From Actinosynnema sp040640215 (lineage in GTDB: Bacteria; Actinomycetota; Actinomycetes; Mycobacteriales; Pseudonocardiaceae), in contig NZ_JBFABG010000008.1 of assembly GCF_040640215.1 (NCBI RefSeq), forward strand, positions 124,001 to 188,000: a DNA stretch of 64,000 nucleotides. Direction: 5' to 3'. This document shows, one piece after another, positions 7,608 to 16,387 of this stretch; positions within the stretch are counted from its first letter, which is position 1; each line of letters starts with the position of its first letter. The notes beneath the pieces are model-generated. The model made no database searches. It was given only the letters and a program-made list of their open reading frames with translations, and had not been told where the DNA came from. The position numbers and the translations under genes are program-made.

Positions 7608-9908
7608 TCAGTGCACTGCTCGCGTCGCCGCCGCGAGTGCCAGACCGGTGAGCGAGTCCTGTCGCGCGACGAGTTCGGCGGGCGTGCCCTCGAAGACGAG
7701 CCGACCGCCCTCGGACCCCGCGCCGGGACCGATGTCGATGACGTGGTCGGCGCGGGCGACCACGCGCATGTTGTGCTCGACCACGACGAAGGTCGCTCCC
7801 CGGTCGACGAGGTCGTCGAAGAGCGCGTTGATGGTGTCGACGTCGTCGGGGTGCAGCCCCGTGGTCGGCTCGTCGAGCACGATCCGGTCGGCCGGGTCGC
7901 GGCGCGGATCGTTGAGGTGCCGGGCCAGCAGCAGCCGTTGCTTCTCACCGCCGGAGAGGGTGTCGAGCGAGCGGCCCACGGCCATGTAGCCGAGCCCCGT
8001 GCGCCGCACCCAGGACATCGCGCTCGCGATCCCCGCGTGATCGGCGAACAGCGCCGCGACGTCGGCGGGCACGGCGGCGAGCACGTCCGCGATGGACATC
8101 CCGTCCAGCCGCGCCGACAGGGCGGTGTCGTTGAAGCGCAGCCCACCGCACTCGTCGCACGGTGTCGAGACGTCGTCGAGGAACGCCAGCTCGGTGGTGA
8201 TGTGCCCCTTGCCCTTGCAGGTGGGACACGCGCCGCGACCGTTGAAGCTGAACCAAGAGGGGTCGAGCCCCGACGCCGCGCCGAACGCGCCGCGAACGGC
8301 GTCGGAAACACCCAGCACGGTCAACGACATCGACCGGACCCCGCCGCGCAGCGGCTCCTGGCCGACGACCGCGAAGTCCGGATGTTGTCGCGGCAGCTCG
8401 ACCGTGGCGAATGAGCTCTTCCCGGACCCGGCGACACCGGTCACCGCCGTGAGCACGCCGAGCGGCACATCGACGTCGAACCCGGTCAGGTTGTGCGATC
8501 GGGCACCGGTCACCCGCACGACGCCGTGCGCCGTGCGCGGCTCCGGCCGCAGGTGCAGGGGCTCGGCGAGCAGCCGGCCGGTGATCGTCCCGCTGTCGCG
8601 CAGGTCGTGCGGCGTGCCCTCGAACTCGATCCGGCCACCGCCGGCACCGGCACCGGGGCCGAGGTCGACGACGTGGTCGGCGACGGCGATCACCTGCGGG
8701 TGGTGCTCCACGACGAGGATCGTGTTGCCGCGGTCGCGCAGTCGCTTCAGCAGCACGACCAAGCGCTGGATGTCGGCGGGGTGGAGCCCGGCGCTCGGCT
8801 CGTCGAAGACGTAGGTCACGTCGGTGAGCGCGCTGCCGAGGTGCCGCACGATCTTCACCCGCTGCGCCTCGCCGCCGGACAGCGTCGACGATTCGCGGTC
8901 GAGGGTGAGGTACCCGAGACCGACCGAGAGCAGGGCGTCCAGCACGTGGCGGATGCCGTTGAGCGCCGGGGCCACCCTCGGGTCCGCGAAGTCGTCGAGC
9001 AGGCCGCGCAGGTCCGAGACGGGCATCCGCACCCAGTCGACGATCGACCGCCCGTCGATCAGGCTCGCCCGCGCCGCCGCGTTCAGGCGCGCGCCCCGGC
9101 AGTCCGGGCACCGGTGCGTGGTGACCACCTGTTCGAGCTCGGCGCGGACCGAGGCCGACATCTTGGAGCGCCCCTGCTTGAAGTAGACGTCGCGCATCCG
9201 GGTGATCACGCCGTCGAAGAGCGCGCTCTTCGGGAACTCCGGGTCGGGGTGTTCGAGCTTGTGCCTGTCGGCGTAGAGGAAGAGCTCCCGCTCCTCCGGC
9301 GTGTAGTCCTTCAGCGGCTTCGACCGGTCGAACAGGCCGGCGTGGGCGAAGCGCTTCCACCGGTACACGCCCGGACGGAACATGCTGAAGCGCACCGGTC
9401 CCTCGTCGATGCTCTTCTCGGGGTCGATGAGCTCGTCGACGTCGATGTCGAAGACGGTGCCGAGCCCTTCGCAGGTCGGGCACATCCCGGAGGCGTCGTT
9501 GAACGAGTAGGCCGGCGAGTAGCCCGCCGACGGCTCGCCGATCCGGGAGAACACCAGCCGGAGCAGCGAGGCGAGATCGGTGGCGGTGGCGACGGTGGAG
9601 CGCGAGTTGCCGGTGAACCGGCGCTGGTCGATGAGGACGGTGAAGGTCAGGCCGTCCATCGCCTGCACGTCGGGCGCGGGCATCTGCGGCAGCCGGGCCC
9701 GGATGAACGTCGAGTAGGAGTCGTTCACGAGCCTCTGCGACTCCGCGGCGATCGTGTCGAGCACGAGCGACGACTTGCCGGAGCCGGACACCCCGGTGAA
9801 CACGGTCAGCAGATGCTTGGGCACCTTGAGGGAGACGTCCCGGAGGTTGTTCGTGCGGGCTCCGGTGACGACGATCGGTGCGCTGCCGGCGGGATCGACT
9901 GAGGCCAT
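7608..9908 (-). CDS. UvrA-like ABC ATPase (short, UvrA2/drug-resistance type)
   Basis: The protein has 766 residues; canonical UvrA has about 950. There are two ATP-binding cassettes: the first Walker A is GVSGSGKSS (around residue 40), the second GVAGSGKSS (around residue 480). Each has a signature (TLSGGEAQRVKIVRHLG, TLSGGEKQRLLLARHL) and Walker B (YVFDEPSAGLHP, IVLDEPTTGLHP). Zinc-type cysteine pairs occur as CPTCEGLG, CPDCRGARL and CPTCKGKGH with CDECGG. The UvrB-binding and signature-insertion domains are reduced compared with repair UvrA. Short UvrA paralogues of this type are widespread in actinomycetes and some confer resistance to DNA-intercalating drugs (DrrC precedent), but most are untested. 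Its neighbour encodes a phosphotransferase-fold protein, also of resistance-associated type. Confidence 0.93.
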   Translation of the reverse strand: MASVDPAGSAPIVVTGARTNNLRDVSLKVPKHLLTVFTGVSGSGKSSLVLDTIAAESQRLVNDSYSTFIRARLPQMPAPDVQAMDGLTFTVLIDQRRFTGNSRSTVATATDLASLLRLVFSRIGEPSAGYSPAYSFNDASGMCPTCEGLGTVFDIDVDELIDPEKSIDEGPVRFSMFRPGVYRWKRFAHAGLFDRSKPLKDYTPEERELFLYADRHKLEHPDPEFPKSALFDGVITRMRDVYFKQGRSKMSASVRAELEQVVTTHRCPDCRGARLNAAARASLIDGRSIVDWVRMPVSDLRGLLDDFADPRVAPALNGIRHVLDALLSVGLGYLTLDRESSTLSGGEAQRVKIVRHLGSALTDVTYVFDEPSAGLHPADIQRLVVLLKRLRDRGNTILVVEHHPQVIAVADHVVDLGPGAGAGGGRIEFEGTPHDLRDSGTITGRLLAEPLHLRPEPRTAHGVVRVTGARSHNLTGFDVDVPLGVLTAVTGVAGSGKSSFATVELPRQHPDFAVVGQEPLRGGVRSMSLTVLGVSDAVRGAFGAASGLDPSWFSFNGRGACPTCKGKGHITTELAFLDDVSTPCDECGGLRFNDTALSARLDGMSIADVLAAVPADVAALFADHAGIASAMSWVRRTGLGYMAVGRSLDTLSGGEKQRLLLARHLNDPRRDPADRIVLDEPTTGLHPDDVDTINALFDDLVDRGATFVVVEHNMRVVARADHVIDIGPGAGSEGGRLVFEGTPAELVARQDSLTGLALAAATRAVH

Positions 9909-10057
9909 GGCCGAACGCTACTGGTGTCGCCGGCAGGACGCCGGGTCTGGCGAGCGGATGCGGGCGACACGGCGCGGCGTAAGGCTGTTCGTCACGAACA
10001 CCCGACACAGTGGGGTGACGTTGTCCCCGTTCTGTCATGCGGTGTAGCCAGGTCGTT

Positions 10058-11005
10058 CTACTTCGGGAAGACCTCTCCGGCCGACCAGGGCTCGGTGGCT
10101 CGCCAGGTCTCCAGCGACGAGGCCAAGCCGTCGACCAGTAGCGGGAGTTGCGGGGCCATCGCCAGGCAGGCGACCATTTGCAGGTCGCGCAGGCGTTCCA
10201 TGGCACGCAGCACGGCGGTGTCGACCGCGCGCAGACCCAGGTCCGCCGCAGCGGCGTTGTAAGCCGCGATCGCCTCCTCGCCCGTGTGCGCGAGGTCCCA
10301 CTCGATCGGAGCGACGCCGACGTGCTCGTAGTCGGAGTACAGCACGGCGTCGGCGGTCTCGATCAGGTTGTAGAACGGGGCGTCGCCGTGGACCACCTGA
10401 ACGGGAACGCCGGGAAACGCCTGTGCGAAAGCAGAAGGCGATGCGACGACGGGCGAGAGAGCAGCCCACTCGGCGCGGGCGCGGGCCAGGTCCACGGTGG
10501 ACAGGAGGTCGTCACGGCCCTCCAGATCGCCGAAAGCCAGGTCGACGTACCCCTGGATGCCCGGGAAGAAACTGGTCCCACCCGGGTACTCGGCCAAGAT
10601 CGAGTGCAGGCGGGCGACGGCGGGCATCCGCTTCACCGCGTCGTAGTCGGTGGGCACCACGCCCTCGACCTTCTCCCAGAAGGTCATCGCGAACCCGTCG
10701 CGCTCGACGGGTTCCGCCGCGACGAGCCCGCTCGGGACCACGGTCGGCTCGCCGCGTGACGCCATCCACCTCGACACGTCCAGTTCCGTGCGCTGGAAAC
10801 CCGCAGAGGTGGTACCGCGCGGCACCACCACCGGCACACGCGCGACGACCGGCGATGGTGCGAGGTCCACCACCACCGAGAAGACGTCGTACACGATCGT
10901 CGCCTCGGACGCGTCCAGCCCCAACTCCGTCGCAGCGGCGACAGCGGCGTCACGGGCACGTTGCGAGCGAGCGGCGCGCTCTTCCTCGGTGATCACGAAC
11001 GCCAC
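10058..11005 (-). CDS. Aminoglycoside phosphotransferase-fold protein
   Basis: The protein has 315 residues starting from GTG at 11005. The kinase-like APH fold is indicated by the catalytic loop VVHGDAPFYNL (His206, Asp208, Asn213) and a metal-binding Asp in VLYSDYEHVG (Asp225). The N-lobe shows an atypical leader (EEERAARSQRARDAAVAAAT). Known family functions include phosphorylation of aminoglycosides, macrolides, choline or homoserine. The motif HGDxxxxN is family-wide and does not give the substrate. It is transcribed in the same direction as the UvrA-like gene, about 150 nt upstream of it. No strong ribosome site is visible at the GTG, so the true start may be slightly downstream. Confidence 0.85.
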   Translation of the reverse strand: MAFVITEEERAARSQRARDAAVAAATELGLDASEATIVYDVFSVVVDLAPSPVVARVPVVVPRGTTSAGFQRTELDVSRWMASRGEPTVVPSGLVAAEPVERDGFAMTFWEKVEGVVPTDYDAVKRMPAVARLHSILAEYPGGTSFFPGIQGYVDLAFGDLEGRDDLLSTVDLARARAEWAALSPVVASPSAFAQAFPGVPVQVVHGDAPFYNLIETADAVLYSDYEHVGVAPIEWDLAHTGEEAIAAYNAAAADLGLRAVDTAVLRAMERLRDLQMVACLAMAPQLPLLVDGLASSLETWRATEPWSAGEVFPK

Positions 11006-11159
11006 TCTAGAAGATCGTCACGTCGAGCACCTGGCCCGGACAGTCGTGCGGCCCGGCCTTCGCCATCGCGACGGCGCACGTCACAGCACAGGCCGACCGC
11101 CCCGTCCCTCCGGCTTGGAGCGGTTCCGCTCGCAGGGTCCAGCGGTAGCCCCGTCGAGA

Positions 11160-12026
11160 TCACGCCGGTGCGGTCGCCTGGCTCTTCTTGAGCTCGTTGA
11201 GCGCGCGCCAGAACCCGTCGAACAGGTCGCGCAACTGGACCAGCCACGTCAACGCGCTCGCCAGCGCCTTGCCCAGGGCCTTGAGCATCGAGGCGACCGT
11301 CCGCACCACCTGGGCGATCTTCGTGGTGGCCTGCGCGATCACGACCGGCGCGGCTGCGCCGACGGTGCAGGCCAGCTCGATGGCCCAGCTCACCAGCGCG
11401 CCGGCGAGGGTCGCCAGCAGGTCCCGGATCGCGACCCGGATGCCGCCGACCACCTCGGCCATGGCCAGCGTGATCCCGGCGATGCCGTGCGCCCCGCCGG
11501 CCGCGCCCTTGGCGATGCCCGCGACGGCGTCGGCCTTGCGCAGGTAGCCTTCCGCCGCCCGCCCGGTCCACGAGGTCACGCCGCTCTTGGCCGCCTGCTC
11601 GAACTCCTCGCCGAGCTTGAGCACCTCCTGCTCGATGTTGGTCCAGGTCGCCGCGTAGCCCTTGACCATGTCCGGGTTGCCGGTCAACGCGTGCAGCGCG
11701 GCGCGGGCCGGTTCGACGTGTTCGAGCATCCAGGAGAACAACTGCCCGGCGACGTAGGCGATCGGGTCGACCGCCGCGCTCACCGCGTCCAGGGCGACGC
11801 CCGCCACGCCGGAGATGATCAGTCCCAGGTCGTTCTGGTCGATGCCCTGGGCGATCGTCCAGCCGGCTTCGAACGCGGTGATGCCCGTCATGAACCCGGT
11901 GCTCCCGGCGTTCGGGTCGGGTGCGCCCATGTTCTCCAGGGGGTTGAGGTCCTGGAGGTAGTTCTCGCGCAGGTCGGACCGCTGGTCGACCAGCGGGTTG
12001 TCGCTGGAGTTGTCCACGTCGACCAC
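11160..12026 (-). CDS. Helical PPE/WXG100-like protein of an ESX-associated locus
   Basis: The protein has 288 residues, started at GTG 12026 where TAGTG overlaps the stop of the upstream gene and GAGGGGGACGG provides a ribosome site. The N-terminus is acidic and polar. Residues 40-130 are helical with glycine-rich turns (GITAFEAGWTIAQGIDQNDLGL). A central SWTGRAAEGYLRKADAVAGIAKGA segment carries the S/T-W-x-G-x-A turn seen in WXG100/PPE-type T7SS substrates. The C-terminal half consists of long amphipathic and hydrophobic helices. It is the third gene of a small minus-strand set (YbaB-like, EspC-like, this). The genes are the usual satellite set of actinobacterial type VII secretion, but no EccC or other core component is in the window. 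Confidence 0.7.
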   Translation of the reverse strand: MVDVDNSSDNPLVDQRSDLRENYLQDLNPLENMGAPDPNAGSTGFMTGITAFEAGWTIAQGIDQNDLGLIISGVAGVALDAVSAAVDPIAYVAGQLFSWMLEHVEPARAALHALTGNPDMVKGYAATWTNIEQEVLKLGEEFEQAAKSGVTSWTGRAAEGYLRKADAVAGIAKGAAGGAHGIAGITLAMAEVVGGIRVAIRDLLATLAGALVSWAIELACTVGAAAPVVIAQATTKIAQVVRTVASMLKALGKALASALTWLVQLRDLFDGFWRALNELKKSQATAPA

Positions 12027-12379
12027 TACCGTCCCCCTCGGATCACCGGTGCGGAGGCGACGGCGTCCAACTGCGCCAGCAGCGCCTTCATCACGGCCTC
12101 GACCTTCGCCTCGGCCTCCTGGTAGGTCTTCGCGCAGTCGTCGAGCCCGCCCACCATGTCGTGCAGGAGGCTCGCGGTGTCGCCCAGCGTGTCCACACCG
12201 CGCTGCTGCGGTTCCTTGAGCAGGCTCGCGAATGGGCGGCACAGCAGCCCGTACGCGTCGTCCAAGCCCGCCACGTGGCTACCGGCGTCGGTCGCGGTGT
12301 CGGCGCGACCGGCGAAACCGTCCACCGTGGTCGCGTGGGTCGCCAACTCCTCGGAGTCGACGGTGAATCCATCGCTCAT
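12026..12379 (-). CDS. EspC-like ESX-associated small helical protein
   Basis: The protein has 117 residues; the ATG at 12379 has GGAGAAC upstream. It starts MSDGFTVDSEELATHATTVD and continues as two amphipathic helices split by a short turn (GLDDAYGLLCRPFASLL). The FxVDxxxLxxHAxxVxxxA pattern is the signature of the ESX-1 secretion-associated EspC/type VII small effector family in actinobacteria. Such proteins form helical hairpin dimers and are co-secreted. Its stop overlaps the start of the following PPE-like gene by 1 nt, consistent with coupled translation of partners. Confidence 0.82.
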   Translation of the reverse strand: MSDGFTVDSEELATHATTVDGFAGRADTATDAGSHVAGLDDAYGLLCRPFASLLKEPQQRGVDTLGDTASLLHDMVGGLDDCAKTYQEAEAKVEAVMKALLAQLDAVASAPVIRGGR

Positions 12380-12389
12380 GTTCTCCGCC

Positions 12390-12944
12390 TCAGCGCAGGA
12401 AGGACCGGTCGTCCCAGCCGTCGTCGTCGGGTCGGTCGGGTCGGTCGGGTCGGTCGGGTCGGTCGGGTCGGGGTGCGGCGCGCGGAGCGGGTGGCGGCAC
12501 GGGATTCTCGTCCTCCACGCCGCCGATCTTCATCTCCCGCGTCACCTCGTGGGCCGGCCCGGCGTCGTCGCCCGGCACGTCGGGGAAGCGCTGCTCGTAC
12601 TGCGCGAAGATGCCCCGGGCCGGTTCGTCATCGGCGGGGACGGTGGCCGCGATGAGGTCCTGGACCCGTCGGCGCAACGTCGCCTGCGCGCGCTTCATGC
12701 ACGTCATGATCTGCGCCGAGACCTGCGCCGGATCGAGACCCCGGGAACGCTCGCCGAGCGTGATCTCGGTGGGCACGCCGTTGCTGTCGACCGTCACCCG
12801 CACCGCGCCGTCCGGAGAGGACTCGGTCGCCGTCGTGGTGTCCATGCGCTGTTGCAACTCGGCGTACTGCCGAGCGCGCTGCTCCAGCCCCGAGGCCCAC
12901 TTCTCCAGTTCCTCGGAGGCTTTCACGGGATCAGAGCTGATCAC
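12390..12944 (-). CDS. YbaB/EbfC family DNA-binding-like protein with Pro-Asp-Arg tail
   Basis: The protein has 184 residues from GTG 12944, which follows AAGGAG by 6 nt; the open frame further upstream is not needed. Residues 10-100 match the YbaB/EbfC layout: a long first helix (EELEKWASGLEQRARQYAEL), then DGAVRVTVDSNGVPTEITLG, the central beta hairpin, and a last helix (MTCMKRAQATLRRRVQDLI). In actinobacteria, YbaB-like proteins are commonly encoded next to ESX-type small proteins, as here. The C-terminal 80 residues are a low-complexity acidic/proline tail with a PDR repeat and end in DDDGWDDRSFLR. Function is unknown; nucleoid binding is the known role of bacterial EbfC. Confidence 0.82.
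   Translation of the reverse strand: MISSDPVKASEELEKWASGLEQRARQYAELQQRMDTTTATESSPDGAVRVTVDSNGVPTEITLGERSRGLDPAQVSAQIMTCMKRAQATLRRRVQDLIAATVPADDEPARGIFAQYEQRFPDVPGDDAGPAHEVTREMKIGGVEDENPVPPPAPRAAPRPDRPDRPDRPDRPDDDGWDDRSFLR
12427..12470 (+). repeat. In-frame 9-bp tandem repeat coding Pro-Asp-Arg
   Basis: About five copies of GGTCGGTCG lie inside the YbaB-like gene and encode (Pro-Asp-Arg)n on the minus strand. The unit is a multiple of three, so slippage would change copy number without breaking the frame. Confidence 0.8.
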
Positions 12945-13058
12945 CGAACTCTCCTTCTGCCTTCGTCGCAGCCGCCGGATCGCGGTCCCGCCCACGGCAC
13001 GCTAGTCGGCGATCGGGCGCGATACGGGCAGAACGGGGATTCTCTTCACCCAATCGGG

Positions 13059-13913
13059 TTATCGACGAGCCTGCGTGTGACGGGATGCCCAGGTCACGCG
13101 CTTGTGCACCAGTTGGGCGACCAGCGCCGCGTCGTGCACGGGGATCATCCACTCCCCGGAATCCGCGACCAGCACCACGGCCGGTCCTGGCTGCGCGTAG
13201 AGCTGCGTCCCGTCGGGCATCGTCATCCACGGGCGCAACTCGGGGTGCCCGGACAGGACCACGGGCCGGACCTCGCGCAACCGCCCGAACGGAACACCCC
13301 CGGCCACTCGCGGCCCGGAACCGCGCCCCCGGTGCAGGCGAGCGCCCCACTCGACGCCGTCCCGACCCACGGTCACCCGGGCGCTCACCAGGTCGGGAGT
13401 GGTGATCGCGAACCTCACCGACAGGGCGACGACGAACGGAGTGGCCCCGAGATCCGCGACCACGGGAACCATCAGCGCGCGCTGCGCCCGGTGCGCGACC
13501 AAGACGGCCACGCCGGCGGCGACCCAGCACACCGCGAACAACACGCCGGCGGACGCCCGTGCGAGTGTCGACGCCGCGTTGGCCGCCGCGCCGTAGCCCG
13601 GGATGCACCCCAGGAGCAACTGGCAGCCCACGCACAGCCCGACCGCCCCCGTCCAGCCGGGGGGTTCGAGCACAGCCCGGCGCAACCACCACGCCAGCGC
13701 ACCCGCGATGCCCACCGCGACCACGGCTGACATCGCGGCCCACCAGCGCAATCCCGACAGCACGAAGAACACCAAACACACCACGGCGAGCAGGCCCGGC
13801 ACCACCAAGGCCGCGATGGACAACAACCGGCGGACCCGGGACCAACGCCCGGCCAACACCGCTGCGGCCTGCGGGTCGTCCACCTGTGGAACGGTTCGGG
13901 GGATCAACGCCAT
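13059..13913 (-). CDS. Hypothetical membrane protein linked to the ESX-type genes
   Basis: The protein has 284 residues. Residues 28-75 hold two transmembrane helices (LLSIAALVVPGLLAVVCLVF and a following Trp-containing segment); residues 87-150 hold two more. The remaining C-terminal 130 residues look soluble and beta-rich (FAITTPDLVSARVTVGRDGV, VVLVADSGEWMIPVHD) and would face the cytoplasm or outside. I do not recognise a family. It lies about 115 nt upstream of, and in the same direction as, the YbaB-EspC-PPE-like set, so a shared function at the membrane is possible but not shown. Confidence 0.7.
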   Translation of the reverse strand: MALIPRTVPQVDDPQAAAVLAGRWSRVRRLLSIAALVVPGLLAVVCLVFFVLSGLRWWAAMSAVVAVGIAGALAWWLRRAVLEPPGWTGAVGLCVGCQLLLGCIPGYGAAANAASTLARASAGVLFAVCWVAAGVAVLVAHRAQRALMVPVVADLGATPFVVALSVRFAITTPDLVSARVTVGRDGVEWGARLHRGRGSGPRVAGGVPFGRLREVRPVVLSGHPELRPWMTMPDGTQLYAQPGPAVVLVADSGEWMIPVHDAALVAQLVHKRVTWASRHTQARR

Positions 13914-14142
13914 ACCGGCAGCCTATGGCCACCGAGCGCCGGTGAGGTACCGAACGCCGATCCTGTCCTCCTATCTCCTCGTACCTCCTGTGCCTTTCGT
14001 GCACGACCGTCGTCACGAGTCCTGTTCGACGATCGCCGCGACCTCGGTCCGCTTCACCCGACTCGCCCGAATGATCGCGTAAGGCCCACGGCAAGAACCG
14101 CAGCTCGCGCCGCCGACGAGAGATCGAAAATCGCTGGCGTGG

Positions 14143-14883
14143 ATGCGCGATGATGAGTTGGCCTCGGCACCGGCCAGGTCGGCGCGAAGCGCGTACGCCA
14201 CGTTGGCGCGGGGACTCGGACGACCTGGGCGCGGTGCCGACTCCGAACCGGACGCGGCGGTGGTCGCGCTGAAGCGCCTCGGTCCGGTCGAGCACGTCGA
14301 ACTGCTCCGGACGGGCCTTGATGCCGATCTCGACACGCCGGTCCTGTGGCAGGCCACTCGCGTCCGACCGCTCGCCGCCGCAGTGGGCCGACTCGATCCA
14401 GCGCTGCCCGAGCACGACCGGCTCGGCACGCTCACCGACGGCACCCCACTGCCGCGAACGCTGCGCGCGCTCGTGCGCCGCCCGGAGATCGCACCGGCCT
14501 ACGCCATGGAAGTGGTGGCGCGGGCGGTCCGCGCTGCCGTAGGCGCGCTGGTGGGCGATCACGCGCTGATCCGATCGGTCGCACGCCTGCCCTCGACCGA
14601 GCTGGTGTGCGTACTGGCGATCACCACCACCTGCGCAGAACAGTCCACACAGGACGACACCGTTCAGGTGGTGGCGGTGAGAAGTACGACGGTTCCCGGC
14701 TTCCCTGTCAGCGATCTGGCCGACGAGCACGGGCCGTGGCAGTCGGCGCTGACCGCAGCGAGCGAGCTCGGCGTGCCCGTAGAGCTGTTCTGGCAGCGCA
14801 TCGCCGAACACGGGCTGCTCGTCCCGGCCGCGCTGTTGGGCAAAGCGGGCTGGCCGGCCCTCTGGCGTCGAGCGCACCGCTGA
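14143..14883 (+). CDS. Hypothetical protein
   Basis: The protein has 246 residues from ATG 14143; a GTG 6 nt upstream is another option and no clear ribosome site helps. The N-terminal 60 residues are Ala/Arg/Asp rich. The rest has alternating helices and short strands, including ATRVRPLAAAVGRLDPALPE, LPSTELVCVLAITTTC and ELGVPVELFWQRIAEHGL. No signal peptide, transmembrane helix or known active site was seen. Codon bias supports coding. It is convergent with the following minus-strand gene and only 24 nt from it. Confidence 0.55.
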   Translation: MRDDELASAPARSARSAYATLARGLGRPGRGADSEPDAAVVALKRLGPVEHVELLRTGLDADLDTPVLWQATRVRPLAAAVGRLDPALPEHDRLGTLTDGTPLPRTLRALVRRPEIAPAYAMEVVARAVRAAVGALVGDHALIRSVARLPSTELVCVLAITTTCAEQSTQDDTVQVVAVRSTTVPGFPVSDLADEHGPWQSALTAASELGVPVELFWQRIAEHGLLVPAALLGKAGWPALWRRAHR

Positions 14884-14907
14884 ACAGAACGCCTCAAGAG
14901 GTAGGGG

Positions 14908-15840
14908 TCACGCACGCTTGCCCTTGGGCTGGACGACCTCGGTCCACTTCCACCAGGGGTAGTGGTACTCCCCGTACTCGACCTGGAACCGCTTGCCACA
15001 GTCACCGCACTCGCAGATGCGGTCAGGAACCCATCGCCCGTCGTTGGGTACCGTTTCCACGACCCGGACGTGCCCCCGGCGCTCTTCCTTCGCGGGATCG
15101 TAGAACTGGTGCGAGAGGTAGGCGGCGCAGAGGCAGGTGCCCTTGCCGAAGAGCTCGATCCGGTCGAGTACGTGATCCAGGTGGGAGCTGTTGGACGCGA
15201 GCGCGCCGCCGAGTTCCGCGTTCGCGGTCGCCTTCGCAATGGCCGGCAACGCCCGTGTCAGCGGTACCAGGCTCGCGGGATCACGGGTCGCGAAGACCGC
15301 CCACACCGCAGCGAGGATGCGGCTCTTGTCGCCGGAGAGGAAATCCGCGACGAGTGGCGACTGGAGCCATTCCTCCTTCTCGGCGGCCGGCTTGGCCAGC
15401 CACGGTGCCGGCAGCACGAGCACGGCGGCTCTGCTGGTCGCCGGCGCGGTGGCCGAGTTGTCGACCAGGATCACGGCGTTCTTCCCGTTCCGCCACAACG
15501 CCGCGTTGTCCGGACCGAGCGCTCGCACCAGGCTCGCGGGCGCGCTGCGCGGGTCGACCGGATCGGTGTCGTCGTCGGTGAAGAGCGTCGCGTCGAAGCG
15601 GTAGCGGACGACCCAGCGCTGGTCGGCCAGCTTGACGAGAGGCGTCGTCAGGGACGCCAGGGCCGCCGCGTCCGAGGTGGCACCGAGGGGAAGCACGTGC
15701 GCGTGGACGCCGGTCTGCCCGGCGAGCCCGTCGATCTCCCAATCCAGCGACTCGTCGCCGTCCGGCCACGGCAGGTCGACCATCTGCTCGATCACGGCCA
15801 TCACCTGCTCGGGACGGGCGTCGATGACGTCGTCAGGCAT
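14908..15840 (-). CDS. Hypothetical protein with a C-terminal Cys-rich knuckle
   Basis: The protein has 310 residues from the ATG at 15840, which has GGAG upstream and overlaps the stop of the preceding gene by 8 nt; a GTG at 15861 is a weaker alternative. The N-terminal two thirds is alpha/beta with VILVDNSATAPATSRAAVLV. The C-terminus holds CLCAAYLSHQFYDP and then CECGDCGKRFQVEYGEYHYP, a C-x-C-x2-C arrangement that could bind zinc. I do not know the family. The tight overlap with the upstream unknown gene suggests that the two products work together. Confidence 0.65.
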   Translation of the reverse strand: MPDDVIDARPEQVMAVIEQMVDLPWPDGDESLDWEIDGLAGQTGVHAHVLPLGATSDAAALASLTTPLVKLADQRWVVRYRFDATLFTDDDTDPVDPRSAPASLVRALGPDNAALWRNGKNAVILVDNSATAPATSRAAVLVLPAPWLAKPAAEKEEWLQSPLVADFLSGDKSRILAAVWAVFATRDPASLVPLTRALPAIAKATANAELGGALASNSSHLDHVLDRIELFGKGTCLCAAYLSHQFYDPAKEERRGHVRVVETVPNDGRWVPDRICECGDCGKRFQVEYGEYHYPWWKWTEVVQPKGKRA

Positions 15841-16381
15841 CCGGCTGAACTCCGGGTTCACCGTCCGCGAGCAACTCTCGGTAGCGAGTGACGTGGTGCT
15901 CTGCCGGGGTCGGCGTCACCGTCGGCTCCGGGAGCTCGGCGGGATCGTCGGCGCTGATCGTGACGCCCTGCGACCGGCACCGCGCAATCACACCGGCATA
16001 CCCGTCGTCGGCCCACTGGCCGTACTCGTCGCTCAGGGCTTCGCTGAGGTTGGCACCCCGGAGGAGCTGGAACTGGCCCTCGTTGTCGAGGCTGACAATG
16101 GGTGCGGCGGCGAGCGGGAGAGCGTTCGGACCACGCCAGTAGCCGAACGCCTGGCCTTCGTCCTGGTCCTCGGCAACCCACGTGATCAGCGCGGCCGTTT
16201 CCTCGATCGCCCGGGTGTTGGCGACGATATCGGGATTCGCGAGGTCGTCGGCCGTCAGGTAGCCGGTGTCCAACGCCGCCGGCTGCTCGTTCTCGGCGAG
16301 CAGGCGCAGGCCATCCGACCAGGGGTTCGACTCGCCCGCGTCCTGCCGGCGACGCCAGACGGCGAGGTCTTCGGGAACCAT
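15833..16381 (-). CDS. Hypothetical protein, possibly SMI1/KNR4-like
   Basis: The protein has 182 residues if started at ATG 16381; AAAGG lies 7 nt upstream, and an in-frame ATG at 16387 is the alternative. It begins MVPEDLAVWRRRQDAGESNP. The central region, with GQAFGYWRGPNALPLAAAPI followed by VSLDNEGQFQLL, recalls the glycine/tryptophan strand of SUKH (SMI1/KNR4) proteins, in which acidic and Gly-Tyr-Trp residues line a binding groove. SUKH proteins often act as immunity proteins or in cell-wall assembly. The match is by pattern only and I hold it loosely. The following gene overlaps the stop by 8 nt. Confidence 0.6.
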   Translation of the reverse strand: MVPEDLAVWRRRQDAGESNPWSDGLRLLAENEQPAALDTGYLTADDLANPDIVANTRAIEETAALITWVAEDQDEGQAFGYWRGPNALPLAAAPIVSLDNEGQFQLLRGANLSEALSDEYGQWADDGYAGVIARCRSQGVTISADDPAELPEPTVTPTPAEHHVTRYRELLADGEPGVQPDA

Positions 16382-16387
16382 CGGCAT

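Noticed and set aside
8493..9902. Plus-strand frame of 469 codons opposite the UvrA-like gene
   Set aside because: The minus strand carries complete ABC motifs in the same stretch; the plus frame is Val/Asp/Arg-rich shadow.
12427..12470. Short tandem repeat considered as a CRISPR or att-type repeat
   Set aside because: The 9-bp unit has no spacers and lies in frame inside a coding gene.
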